Source: CALEMW01 sp035447065 (GTDB taxonomy: Bacteria > Krumholzibacteriota > Krumholzibacteriia > LZORAL124-64-63). From it: a stretch of DNA of 41,609 bases. The notes beneath the pieces are model-generated. The model was not told the DNA's origin. It was given only the letters and a program-made list of their open reading frames with translations, and did not search any database. This document shows positions 8,530-16,413 of the stretch, piece after piece (positions within the stretch are counted from its first letter, which is position 1; every line of letters starts with the position of its first letter). The position numbers and the translations under genes were made by a program. The DNA lies in NCBI GenBank assembly GCA_035447065.1, contig DAOTGJ010000031.1:1-41609 (forward strand), in the 5' to 3' direction.

Positions 8530-10062
8530 ATGTCCGTCGTCTCCGATCAGCTGGACCGCATCGCCGCCGCGCCCGCCGACGGCACCGGCCTGGACATCGT
8601 GGTGGTCTCCACCACCACCAAGGCCCAGGAGGCGTCGTGGCAGGCGCGCCTGGAGGCCGGCCGCGGCCACGTGTGCCGCGCCGACGCCCTGGTGCTGGCC
8701 GTGACCGAGGAATGGCCCGGCGGCGCCGGCAACGGCCTGGGCACCCTGGAGGCCCTGCGCGCCGCGGCGGCCAAGGCCCACACGCAGTTCCACCGCGACC
8801 TCCTGGCCGAACTGGACGCCGGCGCATCCGTGGGCGTGTACCACACCGCCGGCAAGGGCACCCGCCTGGCGCCCCTGCCCGGCAGCGAGGGCAACGACAA
8901 GCCGGCGGTCAAGCTGCCCGGCCGCGTGCCCATCGACGGCCGCGCCGAGCCCCTGACCATCCTGGAGGCCGTGATCCGCCAGACCGCCGCCTACGCCCCC
9001 GGCCGCCGCGGCCGCGTGGGCGTGTGGTGGGGCGACCAGGTCTTCATCCCCTCGGTGCCGCCGGCGGACGAGTCGGCGCGACCCGCCGCCATCCTGGCCC
9101 GCCTAGCCCCCATGCCCGATGCCGCCGCGTGGCGGGCCCGCGGCCTGGAGCGCTACGGCCTCATCGCCGTGAGCGCGGCCGGCGACGCCGCCCAGGTGGA
9201 GAAGGTGGACCACGCCACGGCCTCGCGGCTGATCGACCAGGGCACCATCGCCGTGGACGGCGGCCTGGGCGTGAGCCTGGGCTCGTTCAGCCTCTCGGCG
9301 GCGCTGGCGCGGGCCCTGCTGGAGGAGTTCGCGCCGGAGCTGGCCGCCCGCCGCGGCAAGCTGGACACGGATCCCCACTGGTGGATGCCCCTCACGCTGG
9401 ACGCCGACACCTACCGCGCCGCCATGACCGCCAAGGGCGTGCCCGCGGATCAGGCCGACGCCCACCACGCCCGCATGGCCGATTTCGCCGCCCGTTTCCG
9501 CGCCGCCACCGGCCACGCGGGCGGCCTGCTGGGCTGCACCGACGTGGGCGACGCCGGCTGGTGGTGGGACTACGGCACCGTGGACGGCTACCTGGCCAAC
9601 GTGCGCAAGCTGACCGCGGCCACGCCCGAGGCGTCGGACCTGCGCCGCTTCTTCGGTGTGGACGCGCCGGTGCGCGGCGGGCGCGTGGGCCCGGCGGTGG
9701 AGCTCTCCGGCGGCAGCGTGCTCATCGACTGCGTGATCGCGGCCGGCCGCATCGATGGGTCCGTGCTGGTGGGCGTACGCGCCGGCTGGGTGGACGCCAA
9801 GGACTCCGTGGCCGTGAACGTGGCCGCGCCGGCCCTCTTCGCCGAAGACGCCCTGGCCTACAACGCCGCCGCCGCCGAGCCCCTGGAGCTGGCCCCCGGC
9901 ACCGTGCGCGTGGACGCCGTGCTGCCCGACCGCGGCCGCCTGCCCCTGACCACCCGCACCGACCGCGACGGCAAGGACGACTGGGACGTGCGCCTGCCCG
10001 GCAACGCCCTGAGCTGGAGCGAGCTCCACGCCGCCAACGCCGCCCGCCCGGAGGACGCATGA
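8530..10062 (+). CDS. Sugar-1-phosphate nucleotidyltransferase-like protein (probable GDP-mannose step)
   Basis: A 510-residue protein. HTAGKGTRLAPLPG followed by KPAVKLPG matches the GxGTRLxPL...KP signature of sugar-phosphate nucleotidyltransferases, which bind the nucleotide triphosphate and sugar-1-phosphate. WWDYGTVDGYLANVRKL near residue 355 resembles the sugar-side motif. The C-terminal part (GGSVLIDCVIAAGRIDGSVLVG) looks like the left-handed beta-helix turns seen at the end of such enzymes. The spacing in the signature (PLPGSEGNDKP) is unusual, and the protein is longer than standard mannose-1-phosphate guanylyltransferases. Context makes GTP:mannose-1-phosphate the best guess: manA overlaps it (ATGA), with rmd next and gmd nearby. 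Nucleotide specificity cannot be read from sequence. The GGGAG at 8521 suits the ATG at 8530. Confidence 0.65.
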   Translation: MSVVSDQLDRIAAAPADGTGLDIVVVSTTTKAQEASWQARLEAGRGHVCRADALVLAVTEEWPGGAGNGLGTLEALRAAAAKAHTQFHRDLLAELDAGASVGVYHTAGKGTRLAPLPGSEGNDKPAVKLPGRVPIDGRAEPLTILEAVIRQTAAYAPGRRGRVGVWWGDQVFIPSVPPADESARPAAILARLAPMPDAAAWRARGLERYGLIAVSAAGDAAQVEKVDHATASRLIDQGTIAVDGGLGVSLGSFSLSAALARALLEEFAPELAARRGKLDTDPHWWMPLTLDADTYRAAMTAKGVPADQADAHHARMADFAARFRAATGHAGGLLGCTDVGDAGWWWDYGTVDGYLANVRKLTAATPEASDLRRFFGVDAPVRGGRVGPAVELSGGSVLIDCVIAAGRIDGSVLVGVRAGWVDAKDSVAVNVAAPALFAEDALAYNAAAAEPLELAPGTVRVDAVLPDRGRLPLTTRTDRDGKDDWDVRLPGNALSWSELHAANAARPEDA

Positions 10063-11252
10063 GCCTGCTGCGCCTGGACAACCCCGTCATGGACTACGCC
10101 TGGGGCTCGCGGGAGGCCATCGCCGCGCTGCAGGGGCGGCCCACGCCCTCGCCCAAGCCCGAGGCGGAGCTCTGGATCGGCGCGCATCCCAAGGCCCCGT
10201 CGCGCGTGGAGGGCCGCTCGCTGGCGGAGATCATCCAGGCCGACCCGGTGGGCGTGCTGGGCGCCGCCGCCGCCGCCACCTACGACGGCCGCCTCCCCTT
10301 CCTGCTCAAGCTGCTGGCCGCCGCGGAGCCCCTCAGCATCCAGGCCCATCCCGACGCCGGCCAGGCCCTGGCCGGGTTCGCGCGCGAGGAGGCCGCCGGC
10401 CTGCCCGTGACCGACCCGCGCCGCAACTACCGCGACCAGAGCGCCAAGCCGGAGGTGATCTTCGCCCTGAGCGAGCTCTGGGCCTTGAGCGGCTTCCGCC
10501 CCCGTGAAGAGCTGCTGGAGCTGCTGGACGCCGCCGCTCTGGACGAGCTGGCCCCCGAGCTTCAGGACCTGCGCGAGATCCCCGGCGAGCCCGGTCTGCG
10601 CCGCTTCTTCGCCGCCACGCTCACGCTGCCCGACGCCCGCCGCGCCACCCTTCTGGACCAGCTCGCCGCCGCCGCCCGCGGCCCGTTGGCCGAGCGCCCG
10701 GAGGGCCCGTGGCTGGAGCGCATCGCCGCCCGCCACCCCGGCGACGCCGGCCTGCTCAGCGTGCTCCTGCTCAACCTCATCAAGCTGGAACCGGGCCAGG
10801 CCCTGGCCGCCGGCGCGCGCTGCCTGCACGCGTACCTGGAGGGCTTCGGCGTGGAGCTCATGGCCAACTCCGACAACGTGCTGCGCGGCGGCCTCACGCC
10901 CAAGCATGTGGACGTGCCGGAGCTACTGGATGTGCTGGCCTTCAAGCATGAATCGCCGACGGTGCTGGACCTGGAGGGCCGCGGCTACCGCTGCCCCACC
11001 GGGGAGTTCCGCCTGGACGTGTTCCGCCCCGGCGACGGCGAGCCCTGGCGCTCCCCCAGCGTGCACGGCCTGGACATCGTGCTGTCCCTGGGCGGCGGCC
11101 CTTGCGTGGTGCGCGACGAGCGCCTGGGCCAGGCCGTGGACCTGCTGCCCGGCGCCGCCTGCGCCGTGACCGCGGAGACCGGCGCCTACACCGTGCGCGG
11201 CCGCGCCCGCGTGGCCCGCGCCAGCACCCCGGAGCCCGGAGGCCCGGCGTGA
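10059..11252 (+). CDS. manA: Mannose-6-phosphate isomerase, class I
   Basis: A 397-residue zinc enzyme interconverting fructose-6-phosphate and mannose-6-phosphate, the entry to mannose-based nucleotide sugars. It starts with LDNPVMDYAWGS, as family members do. Metal ligands are visible as Gln and His in SIQAHPDAG, Glu in KPEVIFAL, and His in LHAYLEGFGVELMANSDN. The active-site Arg follows in NVLRGGLTPKH. The ATG overlaps the stop of the nucleotidyltransferase (ATGA), and its own stop overlaps the GTG of the reductase (GTGA). This is tight translational coupling in a three-gene unit. Confidence 0.93.
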   Translation: MSLLRLDNPVMDYAWGSREAIAALQGRPTPSPKPEAELWIGAHPKAPSRVEGRSLAEIIQADPVGVLGAAAAATYDGRLPFLLKLLAAAEPLSIQAHPDAGQALAGFAREEAAGLPVTDPRRNYRDQSAKPEVIFALSELWALSGFRPREELLELLDAAALDELAPELQDLREIPGEPGLRRFFAATLTLPDARRATLLDQLAAAARGPLAERPEGPWLERIAARHPGDAGLLSVLLLNLIKLEPGQALAAGARCLHAYLEGFGVELMANSDNVLRGGLTPKHVDVPELLDVLAFKHESPTVLDLEGRGYRCPTGEFRLDVFRPGDGEPWRSPSVHGLDIVLSLGGGPCVVRDERLGQAVDLLPGAACAVTAETGAYTVRGRARVARASTPEPGGPA

Positions 11253-12190
11253 GCGGTCGGGTGCTGGTGACCGGGGCCGGAGGATTCGTGGGGCGGCCGC
11301 TGTGCGGCCTGCTGGCGGAGCGCGGGTGGACGGTGACGGCGGCGGATCTGCAGGCGCCCGCGCCGGACGGGGCCGTCGCCCTGGACGTGACCGACGGCGA
11401 GGCGGCCCGCGCCGTGCTGGCCCAGGCCGCCCCCGACGTGGTGCTCCACCTGGCCGCCCAGAGCCACGTGCCCACCTCCTTCCGCGATCCCCTGGGCACC
11501 TGGCGCGTCAACGCCCTGGGCACGCTGACGCTGCTGGAGGCGCTGCGCGAACTGGGCAGCGACGCCGCCTTCGTCCTGATCTCCACCGCCGAGGTCTACG
11601 GCGACGCCTTCGCCGCGGGCACCCCGGTCCCCGAGACCGCGCCCCTCGCCCCGCGCAACCCCTACGCCGCCAGCAAGGCCGCCGCCGACGACCTGGTCCG
11701 CGCCGCCGCCTGCGAGCGCCGCACCCTGGTCCTCCGCCCCTTCAACCACGTGGGCCCGGGCCAGCGCGAGGACTTCGTGCTGCCCGCCTTTGCGGCGCAG
11801 ATCGCGCGGATCGAGGCCGGCCTGCAGGATCCGGTGCTGCGCGTGGGCAACCTGGACGCGCGGCGGGATTTCCTGGACGTGCGCGACGTGCTGGAGGCCT
11901 ACGCCCTGGTGCTGGACCGGCTGGACGATCTGCCGAGCGGCGCGGCGTTCAACGTGTGCTCGGGGAGCACGCGGCGCATCGGATCGCTGCTGGACGACCT
12001 GCTGGCGCGGAGCGACGCGCGCATCGTGGTGGAGCAGGATCCGGAGCGGCTGCGGCCGTCGGATGTTCCGGTGGCGTGCGGGGATGGGGGGGCGTTGCGG
12101 GAGGCGGTGGGCTGGGCGCCATCGACGCCCTGGGAAGAGACCCTGGCGCGGGTACTGGAGGACTGGCGGCGGCGGGTGCGGGTGGTCTAG
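11249..12190 (+). CDS. rmd: GDP-4-dehydro-6-deoxy-D-mannose reductase (RMD-type SDR)
   Basis: A 313-residue extended short-chain dehydrogenase with NAD(P)-binding VTGAGGFVG at the N-terminus. The catalytic triad is Ser/Thr in LISTAEVYG and Tyr-x3-Lys in NPYAASKAA. LRPFNHVGPGQ followed by DFVLPAFAAQIARIEAG and VGNLDARRDFLDVRDV is characteristic of RMD enzymes, which reduce the GMD product to GDP-D-rhamnose or a GDP-6-deoxy-talose-like sugar. The start is a GTG overlapping the manA stop; no better start exists. With manA, the nucleotidyltransferase and gmd it supports a GDP-6-deoxyhexose pathway for surface glycan. Only phosphomannomutase is missing from the window. Confidence 0.85.
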   Translation: MSGRVLVTGAGGFVGRPLCGLLAERGWTVTAADLQAPAPDGAVALDVTDGEAARAVLAQAAPDVVLHLAAQSHVPTSFRDPLGTWRVNALGTLTLLEALRELGSDAAFVLISTAEVYGDAFAAGTPVPETAPLAPRNPYAASKAAADDLVRAAACERRTLVLRPFNHVGPGQREDFVLPAFAAQIARIEAGLQDPVLRVGNLDARRDFLDVRDVLEAYALVLDRLDDLPSGAAFNVCSGSTRRIGSLLDDLLARSDARIVVEQDPERLRPSDVPVACGDGGALREAVGWAPSTPWEETLARVLEDWRRRVRVV

Positions 12191-12209
12191 CGACCGGATC
12201 GGCGATGCC

Positions 12210-13418
12210 CTATCGGAACATACGTTTCAGCCCTCCCGTAGAGGTATGTTCGTTGGCGACCGGCGCGTCGAGGTAGGGGTACCAGTCGAAGATCACGGTC
12301 TGCGCAGTGTCGTCGACAGCGTCGAAGATCCAGGCCTGGATCGAATCGGGATCCGAGGTGCCCCACCAGTTGTTGCGGATGTCGGCCCTGGACTCGATGG
12401 CGAGCTTCTCGCCGGGCGGCAGGCCGTGGGGCGTCGTGGCGACATACCGGATGCCTTTTGCGAGGTTGCAGTTGGTGATCGTACAATCGGAAAGGCCGTC
12501 GAACACAACCGACGCCTCCACCAGCGAGCGAAACGATGTATTGGATACCGTGATGTCGCTTCCGGAGTATGAGCTGAACAGGCCACCTTCAGCGGTGTCG
12601 ACGGTGCAATTCTCGACGGACAAGGCTGCCCCACTCCCAACGCCGATTGCATATCCCTGCAGATTCTTCATCATGCAGTTCGATATGTTCACCTCTACTC
12701 CACCAATACTGAAGGCGTCGTATCCACCGAGGAATGAGCAGTTCCTTACTTCAACGGAAGACGGTCGCCAACTGACCGAAAGATGCACAGATCCCGATTG
12801 GACAATTGCAGTATCCTCAAAACGACAATTTTCCACTATTGAGTTCGGAGTTGAATGCGCGCGCAGATGACGCCCATTACTTGGCTGATCCCCGAACCAT
12901 GCTCCCTGCACAAGAAACCGGCCATCTGTGATAAATATCCCACTCCGATTTCCCTTAAACGCACAATCATCGATAGCGGTGTACTCAAGACGCCATGACA
13001 AGAGCCCTGAATTCGCGTTCCTGACAGTGACACCCTTCAGATACAGAAACCGATTATCCCAGTAGCCGTCCGCGAAGATCCCGATCGTCCGCGCATGTTC
13101 CCCATCCCACCCATCCCATCCTTCACCCTGAGGCCCGATGAACGTGCTGTCCGCCCCGGCGCCGATGATCGTCAGCTCCGCCTGCTTCAGCTGCACGCAG
13201 GAGGTGTAGTAGTCCTGTGGTGGATCGACCTGGAAATGGTCCGTGTACTCGCCGGGACCGATGCGAACGGTGTCCCCACTCGCCGCAACGTTCACCGCGT
13301 GCTGGATGACTTGGTAGTCACCGCTGCCGTCCTGCTCCACACGCCAGGTCCGAGCAGTCGCCGACTGGGCGATGATGATTGCTGCGATAATGAGCGCGGC
13401 CCAGAATGATGGTTTCAT
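12210..13418 (-). CDS. Exported right-handed beta-helix repeat protein
   Basis: A 402-residue protein with a signal peptide (FWAALIIAAIIIAQSATA) and a DGSGDYQVIQHAVNVAASGDTV start, typical of pectate-lyase-fold proteins. Repeated 'V.NC.F/IxNC' turns (SIVENCRFEDTAI, VEVRNCSFLGG, VNISNCMMKN, LSVENCTVD, CTITNCNLA) form the parallel beta-helix. I see no pectate-lyase catalytic residues, so enzyme activity is not claimed. It ends in LKRMFR and lacks a FlgD-like tail. It is the last gene of the three-gene exported-protein operon. GGAGGG lies about five bases before the ATG. The stretch at about 12650-13050 is visibly more AT-rich than its surroundings, which may point to transfer. Confidence 0.8.
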   Translation of the reverse strand: MKPSFWAALIIAAIIIAQSATARTWRVEQDGSGDYQVIQHAVNVAASGDTVRIGPGEYTDHFQVDPPQDYYTSCVQLKQAELTIIGAGADSTFIGPQGEGWDGWDGEHARTIGIFADGYWDNRFLYLKGVTVRNANSGLLSWRLEYTAIDDCAFKGNRSGIFITDGRFLVQGAWFGDQPSNGRHLRAHSTPNSIVENCRFEDTAIVQSGSVHLSVSWRPSSVEVRNCSFLGGYDAFSIGGVEVNISNCMMKNLQGYAIGVGSGAALSVENCTVDTAEGGLFSSYSGSDITVSNTSFRSLVEASVVFDGLSDCTITNCNLAKGIRYVATTPHGLPPGEKLAIESRADIRNNWWGTSDPDSIQAWIFDAVDDTAQTVIFDWYPYLDAPVANEHTSTGGLKRMFR

Positions 13419-13433
13419 CGTTGCCCTCCGCTA

Positions 13434-13460
13434 GGCGGGAGGAGCGCAGCCCCTCCCGCC
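13434..13460 (-). terminator. Intergenic hairpin within the exported-protein operon
   Basis: GGCGGGAGG (13434-13442) and CCTCCCGCC (13452-13460) form a perfect 9-bp stem with a 9-nt loop, between the FlgD-tailed gene and the beta-helix gene. There is no T-tract. It may attenuate transcription or protect the mRNA end. Confidence 0.4.
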
Positions 13461-13476
13461 GATATTCCAGGTCCGC

Positions 13477-14358
13477 TCACTTGAGCATCGTCGCCCGGGC
13501 CGTCGCCGCACGACGTCCGTCGTCCACACGCAGGTAGTACGTCCCGCTCGGCACCGGCTCGCCGGCATCGTCCCGACCGTCCCACTCGACAATGTGATCG
13601 CCGACGGACAGCTCACGCGCGGCGATCCGCCTGACCAGCCGACCCCGCAGGTCGAAGGCGCTCGCCGTGACCCGGCAGTCCCGGTCCAGGGTGAAGGCCA
13701 GGCTGACGCGCGGGTTGAAGGGGTTGGGGTAGACCTGAACCGCCAGCGCAGGTCGAGGTGCCACGTTGCCCGCTGTTTCGTCCCGCTCAGGCACTCGGCT
13801 CAGCACGAGGACCTCACCGCTCTTGCCCGCAGCAGGGACCGGTCGGACCGCGAACTTCATGGTCCCGACCAGGGCGTGCCAGGTCGCGCCGTCGCCGGAG
13901 AACCAACTCGTGACCACGCCGTCGCCGGTCTCGTGGCCCAGCCCGACACCGCCGCTCTGTCCCTCGTGGACGTACCCGTCGCCTGCGGCCACCTCGAACA
14001 TCAGATAGAGGCCCGGCGTCTCCGAACCCACGGGCTGGTTGAACGTGCAACTGCTCCACGCGCAGGTCGCACCGTAGACCTGTTCCACCAGCAGGGTCGC
14101 ATCCGCGACATCCTGCGGGTTCGTGATGTCCCCGGCCACAGCCGAGATGCGCGCGAACGGCGCACCGCCGTCGTTGTTGTACCACTCGAATCCGTCGATG
14201 GCCCGACCTTCGCCCAAGGGGATCCAGACGGCGTAGGCGGGACGATCGGCCCCGTCCGGCAAGCCGACGACGCCGTTCACCGCGGCGGCCGCGGCGGCGC
14301 CGGCCGTCAGCAGAAAGGCCAAGAGCGACAGGGCGAAGATGTTGTTGAACTTCAGCAT
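13477..14358 (-). CDS. Exported protein of unknown function with C-terminal FlgD-like domain
   Basis: A 293-residue protein. The signal peptide is MLKFNNIFALSLLAFLLTAGAAAAA. The ~185-residue body has no family I recognise; it contains two cysteines in ATCAWSSCTF that could form a disulfide. The last ~75 residues hold VYPNPFNPRVSLAFTL and WDGRDDAGEPVPSGTYYLRV, the FlgD-like Ig module also seen in the LVIVD-type protein and the M14 peptidase here. It starts 12 nt after the ASPIC gene stop with AAGGGGAGGG before the ATG, so it is in one operon with it. A cell-surface or secreted location is likely. Confidence 0.72.
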   Translation of the reverse strand: MLKFNNIFALSLLAFLLTAGAAAAAAVNGVVGLPDGADRPAYAVWIPLGEGRAIDGFEWYNNDGGAPFARISAVAGDITNPQDVADATLLVEQVYGATCAWSSCTFNQPVGSETPGLYLMFEVAAGDGYVHEGQSGGVGLGHETGDGVVTSWFSGDGATWHALVGTMKFAVRPVPAAGKSGEVLVLSRVPERDETAGNVAPRPALAVQVYPNPFNPRVSLAFTLDRDCRVTASAFDLRGRLVRRIAARELSVGDHIVEWDGRDDAGEPVPSGTYYLRVDDGRRAATARATMLK

Positions 14359-14370
14359 GACGCCCTCCCC

Positions 14371-16326
14371 TTATGAGCCCTGAAGGCAGATGTAGATGGC
14401 ACCGAGATGAACGGCGCTCGTGCTCGTGTACGTGCCGTAACCGCTCTCGACCGTGTATTCGAACTTACAGACGGACTCGCAGTCACGAGGCACCGTCAAG
14501 GTGCGCTTCCAGGTCCCGTCGGCTGTGAGCTGCTCGAGCTCCAGGACGGCGCCCGGCGTGGCCTTGGAGTAGGTGATCGGATGCTGGACGCACGGCGTCG
14601 GCCTGTGGCTCGCCGGGTATAAGGTCACCTCATCGAGGTCTTCATCACCCTTCGTCTTGGTCTCCCAGCTCCATTGCCAGTAGCCGTCGCCGTTGGCGTC
14701 GTAGAGGAGCAGGAAGTCGACCGTGGGATCGACCACCTCCGGCACCAGATGGATCTCGTGATTCATGTTGGGTTGGAGGTCGACCACGTGCTGGGTCTCG
14801 CCGCTGGGCCACCGGATCTCCACGTCCACCGGGCCGCTGTAGCCGCCCAGTCCGAACAGGCGGGTCAGTTCCGGCTGGCTGGCATAGCCCGAGCCGCCGC
14901 CGCTGACCAGTTGGGCCTGCGTATGATCACCCGCGGTGACGATGACCGTGGCGCCGATCCCGTAGTAATTCTCCTGGCCGGTCTCGCAGCGGACGTCGAG
15001 ACTGATCCAGTTGGCCTGGACGTGGCCCTCGGCAGGGCTCGCTTTGAAAAGGATCATGTTCCCGTAGGGGTCAGCATGTGTGTGCCGTCCGTAGAACAAC
15101 TCCGTGAACCCATCGCCGTTGAGGTCGACGGGAAGGACGCCTCTCGTACCGCCGTCGGACTGGTTCAGCGGCGAAATCGTCTCTTTCACGAACACGTAGT
15201 CGACGGATCCTGACCGGTTGCCGTAGAGGTAAGGGTGGTCATGCGGCACGTTTCCGACCTGGGCGTACAACAGGTCCGTACGGCCATCCAGGTCGAAGTC
15301 GAGAGGCTCGAGGTCGAGGGGAGCGTTCACAGCGGCGTAAGCCTCCCAGGACGCTGACAACACGCCTCCATCGTTGGTGAAGTAGCCAATGCTGTTGTGG
15401 GTGTGATAGGCGATGTCGAGATCCCCATCGTTATCCACATCCATCACGACGCCCAGGTTCGGCTCGTTCCAGAGGGCCTGATCATCCCCGGTGAAGCCGT
15501 CCACCGTGTTGTTGACGAACGTCCCGTCGACGTTCTCCAGATAGCGGTTGTGCGCGCCGGCAGCGTATCCAGGTCCGGGACCGTCGCCCTGCATGACCAC
15601 GAGGTCGCCGTCGTGATCGCCGTCGAAATCCGCCCAGAGTACGGACTTGACGTGCTGAGTTTGCACGATTCCGAAGGACGACGTCTCCTCTTTGAAGACG
15701 CGACCGCCTAACCCATCCGGAACATTGTGATAGAAGCGTTGGCTGTTGGAGAACCCGTCCTCTTGGGATCCCACCAGAACAAACAAGTCGAGAAACGAGT
15801 CGCCGTCGACGTCGCCCCAGGCGGCATTGATCGTTCCGAGCCCAATAGTGAGGCTGTCAGTGGAAGTCACCTCGATGAAACCGGAGTTGGTTCCCTTGTA
15901 GAGTTGCTGACCTTCATGGTTTGGCACGTAGAAGTCGAGCAGACCGTCGTTGTCGTAGTCGGCCAGGAGGATACCGGCGGCGCCGTTTTCGGGTTCGCTG
16001 TCCCAGATGCTCCTATCAAAATCATCATACATCGGGACGCCACCGCTGAGAGAACCCGACGTCGGGAAGAAAAGCACCTCGTTCCCAGCCTGGGTGAACT
16101 TGTCCTTGAACGTGATCAGGAGGTCCTTGTGACCGTCCCCGTTCTTGTCGAAGGCAGCCGCATTGGTGGGGTCGTCGTTGACGCCGTAGTAATCAAGTTC
16201 GCTGTTGGATGACAGGTTCCAATACCTCACAATCCCCTGGGACCACGAGGGGGGGGTGAGAACGAAAGTCACAATCACCGCAAGTGCACAGAAGCACACC
16301 TGCTTCGCACGAACGCGCGAGGGCAT
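14371..16326 (-). CDS. Exported FG-GAP/VCBS-repeat protein with ASPIC/UnbV domain
   Basis: About 651 residues from the ATG at 16326, which has GGAAGGGGA just upstream and begins a signal peptide (VCFCALAVIVTFVLTPPSWSQ). The longer frame to 16413 would cover the promoter. At least seven calcium-binding-type repeats are visible: DKNGDGHKDLL, DYDNDGLLDFY, DVDGDSFLDLF, DFDGDHDGDLV, DVDNDGDLDIA, DFDLDGRTDLL and DLNGDGFTELF. These build an integrin-like beta-propeller. An ASPIC/UnbV module follows (IGATVIVTAGDHTQAQLVSG to VEIRWPSGETQHV), as in CRTAC1-like proteins. The protein ends without a FlgD tail. A role in surface adhesion or calcium binding is inferred only from the fold. Confidence 0.85.
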   Translation of the reverse strand: MPSRVRAKQVCFCALAVIVTFVLTPPSWSQGIVRYWNLSSNSELDYYGVNDDPTNAAAFDKNGDGHKDLLITFKDKFTQAGNEVLFFPTSGSLSGGVPMYDDFDRSIWDSEPENGAAGILLADYDNDGLLDFYVPNHEGQQLYKGTNSGFIEVTSTDSLTIGLGTINAAWGDVDGDSFLDLFVLVGSQEDGFSNSQRFYHNVPDGLGGRVFKEETSSFGIVQTQHVKSVLWADFDGDHDGDLVVMQGDGPGPGYAAGAHNRYLENVDGTFVNNTVDGFTGDDQALWNEPNLGVVMDVDNDGDLDIAYHTHNSIGYFTNDGGVLSASWEAYAAVNAPLDLEPLDFDLDGRTDLLYAQVGNVPHDHPYLYGNRSGSVDYVFVKETISPLNQSDGGTRGVLPVDLNGDGFTELFYGRHTHADPYGNMILFKASPAEGHVQANWISLDVRCETGQENYYGIGATVIVTAGDHTQAQLVSGGGSGYASQPELTRLFGLGGYSGPVDVEIRWPSGETQHVVDLQPNMNHEIHLVPEVVDPTVDFLLLYDANGDGYWQWSWETKTKGDEDLDEVTLYPASHRPTPCVQHPITYSKATPGAVLELEQLTADGTWKRTLTVPRDCESVCKFEYTVESGYGTYTSTSAVHLGAIYICLQGS

Positions 16327-16384
16327 GGATTCCCCTTCCGGCGGATGGTATGAGAGTGGGCGATACAACTTGCGATCGTTACCG

Positions 16385-16413
16385 ACGATACTGAACCGAG
16401 AATATCGAGTCAA
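16385..16413 (-). promoter_or_regulatory. Candidate promoter of the exported-protein operon
   Basis: On the - strand, TTGACT (plus 16408-16413), a 17-nt spacer and TATCGT (plus 16385-16390). The box sits across the end of gmd and is preceded by the same ATTGATTGAC 10-mer (plus 16409-16418) as the LVIVD-type gene promoter. Confidence 0.5.

Noticed and set aside
5661..8531. A 956-codon open frame on the - strand opposite the M14 gene, and similar very long frames at 18497-20338 and 27135-29972
   Set aside because: They are mirrors of strongly GC-biased genes, rich in Gly/Ala/His/Val without domains or ribosome sites. The opposite-strand proteins have clear families.
16410..16413. A 4-nt overlap of gmd with the next gene as translational coupling
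   Set aside because: The ASPIC gene more likely starts at 16326, where a ribosome site and signal peptide are found. The longer frame covers its promoter.
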